Source: Lutimaribacter degradans (GTDB lineage: Bacteria; Pseudomonadota; Alphaproteobacteria; Rhodobacterales; Rhodobacteraceae). From it: 64,000 nt of DNA. Position 1 is the first letter of the stretch. Each line of letters begins with the position of its first letter. A program made the translations under genes and the position numbers. The notes beneath the pieces are model-generated. The model made no database searches. It saw only the letters and a list, made by a program, of their open reading frames with translations, and had not been told where the DNA came from. The stretch covers positions 185,607-249,606 of the forward strand of contig NZ_JAMQGO010000004.1 in the NCBI RefSeq assembly GCF_023703375.1, in the 5' to 3' direction. This document shows positions 55,870 to 64,000 of the stretch, piece after piece.

Positions 55870-56721
55870 ATGTCCGCCACCGCGACCCTGCCCCCTGCCC
55901 GCCGCCTGCCGCAGATCCCCTGGTATGTAACGCTGGGCATGGGCTGGATCGTCCTTGTACTGGCCGTGGCCTTGCTGGCCGACCTGATCACGCCCTTTGT
56001 CTATACGGCGATGGACCTGCAATACCGGCTGGTGCCGCCGTTCCAGACATGGGCCCACCCCCTGGGCACTGACGAACTTGGGCGGGACGTGCTGTCGCGG
56101 CTGATCGTTTCGATCCGCGTTTCGCTTTTGATCGCCTTCGGGGCGACCCTGATTTCGGCGATACTGGGCACCACACTTGGCTTTCTGGCCGCCCATTTCC
56201 GTGGCATCGTCGAACAGGCGGTGCTGATGCTGGCGGATTTCCAGGCTGCGCTGCCGTTCCTGATTCTTGCGCTGTCGGTGCTGGCCTTTTTCGGCAACTC
56301 CTTGCCCTTGTTGATAGGGCTGATGGGTCTTTACGGCTGGGAACGCTACGCACGAATTGCCCGTGGCCTTGCCATTTCGGCCAGCGCGCAGGGCTATGCA
56401 ACGGCCATCACGCAACTGGGTGCCACGCCACAGCGGGTTTATCTGCGTCACATCCTGCCCAATATCGCCTCGACGCTGATCGTCTCGATGACCCTGATTT
56501 TTCCCGAGGTGATCTTGCTGGAATCGGGCTTGTCCTTTCTGGGCCTGGGTGTGCAGCCCCCCATGACAAGCCTTGGCAACATGGTGGGCTACGGGCGCGA
56601 ATACATCACCCGCGCCGCCTGGATCATGCTGTGCCCTGCCACGGTGATCGTGTTGACAACCCTGGCCGTATCCCTGGTGGGCGACTGGCTGCGCGACCGG
56701 CTGGACCCGACATTGGGGTGA
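55870..56721 (+). CDS. ABC transporter permease (DppC type)
   Basis: Inner-membrane permease of 283 residues from ATG at 55870, which has GGAG six bases upstream; an in-frame ATG at 55831 would overlap the DppB-type gene. The first helix is at about 20-42. The hallmark HPLGTDELGRDVLSRLI follows, then the coupling loop YATAITQLGATPQRVYLRHILPN and LSFLGLGVQPPMTSLGNM. It ends the importer operon. The gene to its right is convergent (Trk). Confidence 0.91.
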   Translation: MSATATLPPARRLPQIPWYVTLGMGWIVLVLAVALLADLITPFVYTAMDLQYRLVPPFQTWAHPLGTDELGRDVLSRLIVSIRVSLLIAFGATLISAILGTTLGFLAAHFRGIVEQAVLMLADFQAALPFLILALSVLAFFGNSLPLLIGLMGLYGWERYARIARGLAISASAQGYATAITQLGATPQRVYLRHILPNIASTLIVSMTLIFPEVILLESGLSFLGLGVQPPMTSLGNMVGYGREYITRAAWIMLCPATVIVLTTLAVSLVGDWLRDRLDPTLG

Positions 56722-56847
56722 TCGCGGGCGCCACGACAAAGGCAAATGCGCAGGATAGCGCGGCGGCTATACTCGCGACGCGATCCCGTGCCGGGGCCGC
56801 AGGTGGCCTGGGCGCCATTCACCGTGGGCCAGGCGCCAGGATGTTGA

Positions 56848-58188
56848 TTACCCGAGATACACCTTGCTCGATGGATACCCGACACGCGGCTTGGAGCGGG
56901 TGGCCAGGAAAAACCCGAGCGTCAGCGGGCCGACCCGCCCGATGAACATGACGGCAATGATGACCGCGCGGCCGAAGCCGTCCAAATCGCCGGTTGCACC
57001 GCGCGAGAGACCGACCGTGCCGAAAGCCGAGGCCACTTCGAACGCCAGGTCGAGGAAGTCGCCGTCATGGGAAATCGTGATCAGGAAAATGGCCACAAAG
57101 ACGGTCAGGATGCTGACCATGGTCAGCGCCAGCACCTTCATTACCTCGTCGGGGCCAAGGCTGCGACCGAAGACATGCAGTTGCTGCCGCCGTTTGAAAA
57201 AGGCCAGCGTTGCCAGCAGCAACACGATGAAAGTCGTCACCTTGATGCCGCCGGCGGTTGAGGTGCTGCCGCCGCCGATCACCATGAGGGACATGAACAT
57301 CATCGACGTGCTGTCGTGCAGCCCGCCGATGTCGACCGTGTTGAAACCGGCGGTCCGGGTGGTGACGCCCTGGAACCAGCTTGCCCAGAGCCGGTCGCCC
57401 CAGTCCAGCGCACCCAGCGTGCGCGGGTTGGTCCATTCCAGCACCGCGAAGGCCAGCACCGACCAGACGATCAGGGCGAGCGTGCCCACCACCATGAGCT
57501 TGGTGTGGAGCGAGAAACCATGCCACGTGCGCTTGGCGTATAGCTCGGTCACGACAATGAACCCCAGCCCGCCAAAGATGAACAGCGCCGGCACCGTCAG
57601 GTTGATAATCGGGTTGCCGACCCATCCCGATAGGCTGTCGGGGAACAGCGCGAAACCCGCGTTGTTGAACGCCGATATCGTGTGGAAAAGCGCCTGCCAC
57701 AGGCCCATTCCCCAGCCGAACTCGGGCACGAAGACGATGGCCAGGAGCGCCACACCCACCGCTTCGCAGGCCAGCACCACCTTCAGGATGCCGCGCACCA
57801 GCACCAACAGATCGCTGATCGAAGTCTGGTTGAGGTCTTCACGCAGGAAGATACGCTGCGACATGCTGACCGGCAGGCCCAGCATCGACAGGACAAGAAC
57901 CGCGAAGGTCATCAACCCCAGCCCGCCCAGTTGGATCAGCACCATCACAACGCCCTGGCCGAACATCGTCAGGTCGCTGCCGGTTTCAATCACGACAAGG
58001 CCGGTCACGGTAACGGCAGAGGCCGCCGTGAAGATCGCGTCAGACCAAGAGATCGGCACCGGCGCCGCAACGGGCAGTTTCAGCAGCGCCGCCCCCGTGA
58101 GTATCAGCACCGCGTAAAGCGCGGCGAGGATCGCGGGTGGCGTAACCTGCAAACGCCCGCCCCGTCTGGCCCAGGCCACACGCCGCAA
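56848..58188 (-). CDS. Trk/Ktr potassium uptake membrane subunit (TrkH/KtrB)
   Basis: A potassium channel-like transporter of 446 residues with four M1-P-M2 repeats. The four selectivity-filter loops carry the key glycines in TVTGL, FNNAGFA, TTRTAGFNT and AFGTVGLSRG. IGGGSTSTAGGIK lies in the third-repeat gating region. The start is not ATG: TTG at 58188 or GTG at 58179, with no clear ribosome site, possibly because translation is coupled to the upstream regulator gene, which ends at 58192. It moves K+ into the cell with the RCK protein encoded upstream. Confidence 0.92.
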   Translation of the reverse strand: MRRVAWARRGGRLQVTPPAILAALYAVLILTGAALLKLPVAAPVPISWSDAIFTAASAVTVTGLVVIETGSDLTMFGQGVVMVLIQLGGLGLMTFAVLVLSMLGLPVSMSQRIFLREDLNQTSISDLLVLVRGILKVVLACEAVGVALLAIVFVPEFGWGMGLWQALFHTISAFNNAGFALFPDSLSGWVGNPIINLTVPALFIFGGLGFIVVTELYAKRTWHGFSLHTKLMVVGTLALIVWSVLAFAVLEWTNPRTLGALDWGDRLWASWFQGVTTRTAGFNTVDIGGLHDSTSMMFMSLMVIGGGSTSTAGGIKVTTFIVLLLATLAFFKRRQQLHVFGRSLGPDEVMKVLALTMVSILTVFVAIFLITISHDGDFLDLAFEVASAFGTVGLSRGATGDLDGFGRAVIIAVMFIGRVGPLTLGFFLATRSKPRVGYPSSKVYLG

Positions 58189-58191
58189 GGT

Positions 58192-58857
58192 TCAGAGCCC
58201 GTCCGCAAAACGGCGCAGGTTTTCCCGGCGGCCGAGCAGCAGCAGCTTGTCGTCGGTCTGGAGTTCGGTTGCGCCGCTCTCGCAGGACACGAACTCGCTG
58301 CCACGCATCAGGCCGAGCGCCCTGATTTCATGCTTTTCGACCAAGCCCACCGCGTCGGCCCGCTTGCCGTACAGGCTTTCCGGCACCCGGAAGTCGACCA
58401 CGTGAAACCCGTTGCCAAGGCTCACGTAATCCCGCACCAGCGGGTTGTGCAGCATCTGGGCGATGTGCCGGCCGATCTCCTGTTCGGGCTGAATCACGCG
58501 GTCAGCGCCTAGCTTTGTCAGGATGCGGTGATGGGTGCGGCTCATCGCCTTGACCCAGACGGTCGGCACGCCCAGCAGCTTGACGTTCATGGTGCACAAG
58601 ATGTTGGCTTCAAGCTCCTCGCCGATGGCGACGACGGCAACATCGTAATTGCCCACGCCTGCCTCGCGCAGCGCCTGCTCGTCGCGCCCGTCGGCTATGA
58701 CCGCCTCGGCGAGCCTTTCGGCCACGCGCGAGACGTTCTTTTTCACCGTGTCGATGCCCAGCACGTGGTTACCGAACCGGGCCAGTTCGGATGCAACGGT
58801 CGTGCCGAACGTCCCAAGGCCGATGACGGCAAAGTTTCTGTTCTTTGGTTTGCCCAT
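58192..58857 (-). CDS. Trk/Ktr potassium uptake regulatory subunit (KtrA/TrkA)
   Basis: A cytoplasmic RCK protein of 221 residues with an N-terminal nucleotide-binding fold (FAVIGLGTFGTTVA, with the ribose-binding aspartate in LGIDTVKK) and a C-terminal TrkA_C domain. The single RCK length fits KtrA rather than the doubled TrkA. ATG at 58857 is preceded by GGAGG at five bases; a longer ATG form begins at 58875. It is the first gene of the operon with the channel subunit, and gates it by nucleotide binding. Confidence 0.92.
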   Translation of the reverse strand: MGKPKNRNFAVIGLGTFGTTVASELARFGNHVLGIDTVKKNVSRVAERLAEAVIADGRDEQALREAGVGNYDVAVVAIGEELEANILCTMNVKLLGVPTVWVKAMSRTHHRILTKLGADRVIQPEQEIGRHIAQMLHNPLVRDYVSLGNGFHVVDFRVPESLYGKRADAVGLVEKHEIRALGLMRGSEFVSCESGATELQTDDKLLLLGRRENLRRFADGL

Positions 58858-59185
58858 TTCGGCCTCCGAAATCATCCTTCGTTGTTCACGCGTCGGTGAC
58901 GAAGGCTACCGAGCTTAGGTTATTGAAGCACCAAAGGAAAGGAGGATCGCAGCCCGGGTTTCACGACCGCGCGTGACGGGGGAAACCTATCGCGCGCTTC
59001 TATCCCTTCGGGCGCAATCTGAAGTCAATTAATTGTAATTAATGGAAAATAAATCTGAGCGTAGCACCGCGCCTCCAGCCCAAGCCACTGATGTCGCGAT
59101 TTCGCAGATTGTCAAAGGTGACAATTCCGGGCCGAATCGTTGTGCGGATATCACGGGGCCCGTTGCAGGGATGATCGAAGCGGTT
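58858..59185. other. Intergenic region with AT-rich palindrome, upstream of the Trk operon
   Basis: About 330 bp without a supported gene, between the start of the potassium operon and the end of the flavodoxin-like gene. It includes the ribosome site for KtrA and a TTAATT-GT-AATTAA dyad at 59029-59042, in a short AT-rich patch that differs from the rest of the window. The dyad is a possible operator or promoter part. No clear -35/-10 pair was found for the Trk operon. Confidence 0.5.
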
Positions 59186-59932
59186 TCAGCTCCTGTGCTC
59201 GGGGTTCTCGAAGTCGAACCGGCACCCGGCCGACCATGCATTGCGGTCGTTGCCGTGGTTGGAAAGCCCGCCCGAGTCCTTCAGCATCCGCGCTATGTGC
59301 ATCAGGTTCCAGGTCATGATCGTGGTGTTACGCTGGGTGAACTCGTTGTCGAAGCCAGCACCATCGTCGCCATAGCTCGGGCCCGGCCCGGCCTCGCCGA
59401 TCCAGCCGCAATCGGCCTGCGGCGGGATCGTGTAGCCCAGGTGCGACAGCGAATAGAGCACGTTCATCGCCACATGCTTGACCCCGTCCTCGTTGCCGGT
59501 GACCACCACCCCGCCGATCTTGCCATAGAATATCGACTGCCCCTTGTCGTTCAGAAGCCCGGACATGGCATACAGGCGCTCGATCAGCAGCCGGCAGACC
59601 GAGGATTGCTCGCCCAACCAGATCGGCGTGCCGATGACGAGGATATCCGCCGCCTCGACCTTGCGCCAAAGATCGGGCCAGTCGTCATGGTCCCAGCCAT
59701 GCTTGCGCATGTCGAGTTGCACGCCGAAGGCAATAGTGTGGGCGGTCATGCGGATATCCTCTACAGAGACACCGCTTTTTCGCATGATCTCGGCCGATGT
59801 GCCCATCAAAAGCGAGGTGTGGGACGCCTGGACGGGGTGCTTCAACGTGCAGTTAAAGAACACGGCGCGCAGATCGGAAAAGTCGGTCTCGTTCTCCGCG
59901 CAGAGCGCGGCTTGCGTTTCACTCAGGGTCAT
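59186..59932 (-). CDS. Flavodoxin-fold NAD(P)H-dependent FMN reductase-like protein
   Basis: A flavodoxin-like protein (248 residues from ATG at 59932, MTLSETQAAL). The FMN-binding loop region LRAVFFNCTLKHPVQASHTS is followed by ILVIGTPIWLGEQSSVCRLLIERL and KIGGVVVTGNEDGVKHVAMNVLYSL, typical of this family. The frame continues upstream to ATG codons at 60019 and 60055 with an unusual N-terminal extension (MKLLVFGKCGAIQPV...). This may be real or spurious, and I give the shorter form as the safer choice. It is a lone gene between the Trk operon and an EF-hand gene. Cytoplasmic reduction of quinones or flavin is likely. Confidence 0.8.
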   Translation of the reverse strand: MTLSETQAALCAENETDFSDLRAVFFNCTLKHPVQASHTSLLMGTSAEIMRKSGVSVEDIRMTAHTIAFGVQLDMRKHGWDHDDWPDLWRKVEAADILVIGTPIWLGEQSSVCRLLIERLYAMSGLLNDKGQSIFYGKIGGVVVTGNEDGVKHVAMNVLYSLSHLGYTIPPQADCGWIGEAGPGPSYGDDGAGFDNEFTQRNTTIMTWNLMHIARMLKDSGGLSNHGNDRNAWSAGCRFDFENPEHRS

Positions 59933-60095
59933 GACCTCGCTCACTCTGTAAATTTCATTGTCATCAACCGATTCAACAGGCTGTATCGCCCCGCATTTTC
60001 CGAAGACCAGCAGCTTCATTTTACGCGACCTTATAAAGCACGTCGGGCTGTGCATGGAAATTCTCCTCGGCTGGCGCGGGATCGTTTGTCCAGCT

Positions 60096-60485
60096 TCAAT
60101 TGCCTCGCGCCGCGCTCTGTGCCGCTTCGAACTCGTCGAAGGTCAGAGACCCGTTCGCATCCTTGTCGAATCTGTCAAACATATTTCGATGACCGGCAAG
60201 AAATTCAGCCAGATGCAGCCTTTCATCTTCATCGGTATCGAAAGCCGAGAGCGGGCGGACCGGCCCCTGAAACTCATCCACGGTCAGGATACCATCCATG
60301 TCCGCGTCCATGTCCATGAACTGGCCTGTGCGGACCCGGTAGGCTTCCGCCCAGGTGATAGCGCCGCTTTGATCCGCATCCAGACCGTTGAATGCCGCAT
60401 CTGCTTCCTTTGCGAACCCGCGTTCCGTCGCAGCACCGAACGCGGCAAGTCCGATGATCACTGAGATGAATTTGGTGGCGTGCAT
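60096..60485 (-). CDS. EF-hand calcium-binding protein (periplasmic)
   Basis: A 129-residue exported protein: a short signal (ATKFISVIIGLAAFGAA, about 3-19), then four EF-hand loops. These are DADQSGAITWAE, DADMDGILTVDE, DTDEDERLHLAE and DKDANGSLTFDE. Loops 1, 2 and 4 keep the calcium ligands and the central glycine; loop 3 has Glu in place of Gly and may bind weakly. ATG at 60485 follows AAGATTGGATC, a weak ribosome site. Its role is unknown. Upstream are insertion-sequence remnants. Confidence 0.85.
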   Translation of the reverse strand: MHATKFISVIIGLAAFGAATERGFAKEADAAFNGLDADQSGAITWAEAYRVRTGQFMDMDADMDGILTVDEFQGPVRPLSAFDTDEDERLHLAEFLAGHRNMFDRFDKDANGSLTFDEFEAAQSAARGN

Positions 60486-60777
60486 AAGAGATCCAATCTT
60501 TGAACTACAGTCCCATTCCAACACCGGCCGGGGCTACCCCGTTCCATCGAGATGTGGACCTGTTGAGAGATGGCGCCGTGCTTTGGATAACAAATCGTGT
60601 CGCAAAGGAGAACATCGACGGCATCACACCCGACCGAGGCATCCCGGTTGCAACCGGGCCCTGAAAACGCTTTCGCAGGGGTAAGTGGCGGAGGGGATGG
60701 GACCGGGGTCGGACGTTCTCTGGCCCCTAAAATCTTGTTATTAAAAGTCCTTTTACTGGCTCGACCGGTCATCCGGT

Positions 60778-60918
60778 TCAATCGCGACTGGCAGCGAAAC
60801 TGATAGCCTGCGGCCGCGGCAGCTTCTTGCGATACAGCACGGACCTTTCCGTTACGGCGCCGTGCGCCTGGAACATGTTCTTTACGAGATCGAAGCCGAT
60901 GATGGTAACCGCTTCCAT
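60778..60918 (-). pseudogene. IS110-family transposase N-terminal fragment
   Basis: From an internal ATG at 60918 the frame reads MEAVTIIGFDLVKNMFQAHG and then VLYRKKLPRPQ, which matches the opening of IS110/IS1111-type transposases (first acidic residue in GFDL). It stops after 46 codons, far short of the usual 300-plus. It is fused in frame to the IS481 fragment upstream, so it is a junction between two elements. Confidence 0.75.
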
Positions 60919-60920
60919 GG

Positions 60921-61272
60921 ATGCCTTGTCGCCCTTGACGTCCGGTAGCCGCGGGATGCCATGCCGTCGCAAGCAGCGGTGTACCGCCGAGCGTGTCAAA
61001 TTCGCGACCGACGGCTGGAGGGCATAAAGACAGTCATCCAGCGGCAGCAGTGTGTGCCGCCGGAACGCAAAGATCGTGGCCTCCTCTTCCTCGCGGAGAA
61101 CGGAAGAGCACGGGGCTCTTGGGCCGGTCTTCTGCTCCTCAACCGTCTGGCGCTTGCGCCATTTCGCAACAGTTTTGGGGTCGATCCTCAACTCCCGGCT
61201 CAAATCCGAGAGCGAAGCCTGCGATCGCTGTATTGCGGCTCTGACGGCGTGCGTGGTCGTAGCGCTGCCATG
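60921..61272 (-). pseudogene. IS481-family transposase N-terminal fragment
   Basis: The frame reads GSATTTHAVRAAIQ, then RIDPKTVAKWRKRQTVEE, FRRHTLLPLDDCLYALQP and HRCLRRHGIPRLPDVKGDKA, characteristic of the helix-turn-helix and adjoining region of IS481-family transposases. The catalytic DDE core that should follow is missing. It is replaced in frame by the IS110-like start. It directly abuts the end of the MscS-type gene, so it is a degraded insertion. Confidence 0.8.
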
Positions 61273-61276
61273 ACCG

Positions 61277-63538
61277 TCAAACCGGAGCGCCGGGACCTTC
61301 GACATCCACCTTGACGCTCTGCGTGTTACCATCCTTGGACTCGCCAAAATAGATCGTCTGGTGCGGGAACGGGATCTCGATATTGCGGGTGTCGAACACC
61401 CTCTTGAGCACGCCGTTATAGGCCCTACCGATACCCCATTGCCGCCCCGGAACGCACTTGATCCGGGCGCGCAGCATCACGGCGCTGTCGCCGAAGCCGT
61501 TCACGCCGAACCACTCCAACTCGTCGAGAATTCCATCGGCCTGCTCGGGGTCGCCTTTCAACTCAGCAAAGGCGTCGAGCATAGCCTGTTTGGCATCTTC
61601 GACATCCTCGCGGTAGGCCACGCCCATGTCGCAGACGAAATAGCCGTAATCCTTCACGTAATTCGACACCATGTCGACGGAGGAGAACGGAATGATGTGA
61701 TAGACACCCTGTACATCGCGCAGGCTGACGGAGCGAATCGTCAGCCGCTCCACTGTTCCGGTGACGCCACCCACGGTCACCACGTCGCCCACGTTCATGG
61801 CATTTTCGAACTGGATGAAGATGCCCGTGATGATGTCTTGCACCATCTTCTGAGCGCCGAAACCGATGGCCAGGCCGAGCACACCCGCGGAAGCCAGAAG
61901 CGGCGCGATGTCGAGCCCGATTTCTGCGAGCACGAACATCAGTGTGATGACGACAAGCGCAATCGTCGCGGCATTGCGCAATAGTGTCAGAAGCGTTCTT
62001 TCGCGCGCCGTGGCCACGCTGCCAAACTCGGGGTTGAGCCGGTAATCCACCCAGGAAGTAAGCGCCAGCCACAGCCCGAACGACACCAAGAGCACCAGCG
62101 ACACCGACAGGATCATGCCGGTGAGGCGCAACCCGAACTGGCTGACCATCCAGCCGCGCAGGTCGATCAGCCCTATGGCATTGAGCGCCAGCAGCACGAC
62201 CCCTGCAAAGATCACCGCCCGCAACACGAACAGCATCCGGGGCACAAAGGCATTGAGCCGCCCCTGCAATAGCGGCACCCGATCCGAGAGGCGCGCAGGC
62301 AGGCTCACGCCACGCACCATCGCCCGGCTGATAAAGCCCGAGGCGGCAAAGCCAAGCAGCCCGACAACCAGCACCTGTCCCGAGGCAAGAAACGTCTGAA
62401 ACACCGCATCGCCGGGCCGCAGCATAACGATCACGAACAGCGCCAGCAGATAGGCCAGCGCCGGCCAGTGCCAGTGCCGCGCCAGATAGGCCAGCGCGCC
62501 CCGGGCCCGGCGGACCCGGACAGGTGCGGGATCAGCCGCCACCTCGGGGGCTGCGGGCCGGCCGCCCGCCTCGTCGCCCAGCAACCAATCCGTGACCACC
62601 CGGCGGTTGCGCAGCACCAGCCAGATCGCAAAGCCCAGTACCGCAACCGCGATCAGCGCCGAGACCGCGCGCCCCGCCGCGAACGAGACATTGCTGTTGA
62701 TGATCGGCACCACCAGCAACTGGCCATAGCCCACCACCCCGACGATCAGGTTGATCCGCGACGACAGATAAGACGCCGCCCGGTCGCCGATCGGCAAGGG
62801 CCGCAGCGAGGTCGCCGAGGGCGACAGCACCAGCCGCACTGCCACCTTGGCCATCTCCACCAGCAGAAATGCGTTGAGATAAAGCGTCTGCCGGATCCCG
62901 ATCTGTCCGAACTCACCGAGCGCCAGAATGGCCAGCGCATAGCCCGCGCCCCAGGCCAGGATGACGATCACCGCGTCGATCACCGCAGAGGCCGTGAACA
63001 ACGTCGCCGTGCGCGCCACACCTCCGTCCCGCGCCGACGCGCTCATATTGGCGTAAAGCGATTTGCCCAGTCCTCGCAGCGCGAAGAACACCACCACCGT
63101 GCCCGCGATCACCAGCGCCAGATCCCTCAGCGCCTCGGCCAGAACACCGGCCTCGCCGCCGCTCAGCCCCCCGAACACCTCCGGCGCGCGCGTCAACTGC
63201 GCCCAGAACCGCGTGCCCCAGTCCACAACATCCTCGGCCGCCTGTTGCGTGACCAGCGCGATACGCCGCCCGAATGAGGCGTCCTCCGGCGGGGCCACCC
63301 CATCCGACAGCGTCTCCATGATCACGTCACCGGTCGCATCGGGCGGCACCGCATCCGCCCCGCGCAACCGCTCGATCAACGCGGCGCGCGCCGCGTCATC
63401 CTCGATGACATCAAGCAACAGATCGAGGCTCGTCCTCTGCTCGGCGGCCCCGGAGGAGGCCCCACTGCCGTCTTGCGCATGGGCTGCGCCAAACACAAGA
63501 AAGAGGGATACGAGAACGCTCGCCAACTGTCGCAGCAT
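61277..63538 (-). CDS. Large MscS-family mechanosensitive channel
   Basis: A 753-residue membrane protein with a Sec signal (ending near GAAHAQ, about residue 21) and an N-terminal periplasmic part. Roughly ten helices follow, with the pore-lining MscS domain near residues 540-660: GLDIAPLLASAGVLGLAIGFG, QKMVQDIITGIFIQFENAMNVGD, then the beta domain with VGGVTGTVERLTIRS. The C-terminal mixed domain ends IPFPHQTIYFGESKDG. It is of the large YbiO/YbdG-like type rather than the small MscS. It releases solutes when cells swell. The last codons meet the insertion-sequence remnant. Confidence 0.92.
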   Translation of the reverse strand: MLRQLASVLVSLFLVFGAAHAQDGSGASSGAAEQRTSLDLLLDVIEDDAARAALIERLRGADAVPPDATGDVIMETLSDGVAPPEDASFGRRIALVTQQAAEDVVDWGTRFWAQLTRAPEVFGGLSGGEAGVLAEALRDLALVIAGTVVVFFALRGLGKSLYANMSASARDGGVARTATLFTASAVIDAVIVILAWGAGYALAILALGEFGQIGIRQTLYLNAFLLVEMAKVAVRLVLSPSATSLRPLPIGDRAASYLSSRINLIVGVVGYGQLLVVPIINSNVSFAAGRAVSALIAVAVLGFAIWLVLRNRRVVTDWLLGDEAGGRPAAPEVAADPAPVRVRRARGALAYLARHWHWPALAYLLALFVIVMLRPGDAVFQTFLASGQVLVVGLLGFAASGFISRAMVRGVSLPARLSDRVPLLQGRLNAFVPRMLFVLRAVIFAGVVLLALNAIGLIDLRGWMVSQFGLRLTGMILSVSLVLLVSFGLWLALTSWVDYRLNPEFGSVATARERTLLTLLRNAATIALVVITLMFVLAEIGLDIAPLLASAGVLGLAIGFGAQKMVQDIITGIFIQFENAMNVGDVVTVGGVTGTVERLTIRSVSLRDVQGVYHIIPFSSVDMVSNYVKDYGYFVCDMGVAYREDVEDAKQAMLDAFAELKGDPEQADGILDELEWFGVNGFGDSAVMLRARIKCVPGRQWGIGRAYNGVLKRVFDTRNIEIPFPHQTIYFGESKDGNTQSVKVDVEGPGAPV

Positions 63539-63761
63539 GTACAGATACCTTCGTCTTTGTCTGTCCTCGGCGGAACGATCTCCCTTGATCCCGCCGCTTC
63601 GCGCCGTGCATGCTCAGTAGAGCCCAAGTATACGCGGCCGTGAGAGATAACGGGCGCACTCTTCAGGTCAAGGGACAATCACCTGCCGTCTTGGCTGCTG
63701 TGAGCACAATGGCCCTGTGCGGCCCTGTGCCACGCTGCAATATGGTAAGGCTATGGGAGCA
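63539..63761. other. Intergenic region with a 10-bp tandem repeat
   Basis: About 220 bp of non-coding DNA upstream of the MscS-type gene. GGCCCTGTGC occurs twice in tandem at 63711-63730. The promoter of the channel gene should lie in the left part, but I cannot name a convincing box. The right part borders an interrupted frame and an IS3-type end. Confidence 0.5.
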
Positions 63762-63901
63762 TTAGTCACTGGTGCTAGTGCCCCCTCGGGATGGTGTCAG
63801 AGACCGCGCGCGAACCCATTTGACGTACCGCAGCACGAGGGCCTCATAAAGGTCCAGAACCTCCGGCGTGCCGTAATTTCCGCTGGCCCGCAGCAGGATG
63901 T
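63762..63901 (-). pseudogene. Possible interrupted gene remnant beside the IS3-type end
   Basis: A frame reads ILLRASGNYGTPEVLDLYEA, then LVLRYVKWVRARSLTPSRG, and stops at 63762. The amino-acid pattern looks protein-like. It meets the insertion-sequence end at 63902, so its 5' part may have been separated by the insertion. I do not recognise the protein, and chance coding is possible. Confidence 0.3.
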
Positions 63902-64000
63902 TGGACCTGTCACGTATTTGTGCCGCTCCAGGTGCTCGTTTAAGCCACTTTCCGTTCGAAGGCGACCGGGCTTTTCCAGCCCAATGCTGAGTGCCGTCGA
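63902..64000 (-). mobile_element. End of an IS3-family insertion sequence (partial)
   Basis: The element seems to start at TGGACCTGTCACG (63902), like the terminal inverted repeats of several IS3-family elements, and contains the end of its orfB transposase. The rest lies beyond the window. No target duplication can be checked, as only one end is visible. Confidence 0.65.
63940..64000 (-). CDS. IS3-family transposase OrfB, C-terminal end (partial)
   Basis: The last 19 codons and stop (TAA) read RRHSALGWKSPVAFERKVA, a highly typical end for IS3-family OrfB integrase-like transposases. The rest of the gene is off the right edge. Confidence 0.8.
   Translation of the reverse strand, partial: RRHSALGWKSPVAFERKVA

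Noticed and set aside
61476..61489. ATCACGGCGCTGTC matching part of the Pho-box-like arrays
   Set aside because: It lies inside the MscS-type coding region, with no 11-bp repeat around it, and is explained by the encoded residues.

Overview
The window (about 64 kb, high GC, dense coding on both strands, many ATGA/TGATG overlaps) looks like chromosome from an alphaproteobacterium of the Rhodobacterales (Roseobacter/Rhodobacter relatives). The main reasons are the Ppx/GppA-RlmE pair, the MetF / methyltetrahydrofolate methyltransferase / 'virulence factor' trio, several ABC and TRAP uptake systems, and the style of the PepSY-response regulator-kinase operon. No rRNA, tRNA or CRISPR array was recognised.

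Layout. 1-7.8 kb: a YhaN-like SbcC-type ATPase, then an RND efflux adaptor/pump pair whose pump has a His-rich cytoplasmic insert. 7.8-11.2 kb: a two-component system with a PepSY protein, divergent from a second PepSY protein and a cytochrome b561; a four-unit 11-bp repeat array lies in the shared promoter. 11.2-15 kb: a signalling module made of a hybrid kinase with Hpt domain, a secreted molybdopterin-oxidoreductase-fold protein without an obvious cofactor cysteine, and a divergent LuxR-type regulator. 15-22 kb: glucokinase, one-carbon genes, Ppx/GppA, RlmE and a class V aminotransferase. 22-26.6 kb: a tightly overlapping operon (flavin monooxygenase, BASS-type transporter, two SDR proteins) facing a TetR regulator. 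26.7-32.2 kb: a Dpp/Opp-type ABC importer. 32.5-36.7 kb: a second RND pump. 36.8-47.3 kb: a seven-gene operon joining a full beta-oxidation set to a TRAP transporter, with a divergent thioesterase and a TetR regulator. 47.6-49.1 kb: WrbA and pirin. 49.4-56.7 kb: a sugar-phosphate-isomerase-like TIM barrel protein and a metallophosphoesterase, then a second peptide-type ABC importer; both transcription units start behind similar 11-bp-periodic arrays that resemble Pho boxes. 56.8-64 kb: Trk/Ktr potassium uptake, a flavodoxin-like protein, an EF-hand protein, a fused remnant of two insertion sequences, a large MscS-family channel, and the end of an IS3-family element at the right edge.

The window is mainly a metabolic and transport region, not a phage or defence island. 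The most interesting material is regulatory and pathway-level: (1) the TRAP plus beta-oxidation operon; (2) the TetR-controlled monooxygenase/BASS/SDR operon, whose operator core matches the one in front of the beta-oxidation operon; (3) the paired Pho-box-like arrays that may join a phosphodiesterase to an ABC importer; and (4) the secreted-sensor/hybrid-kinase/LuxR module. All functional links are inferred from sequence reading only; no database search was run.
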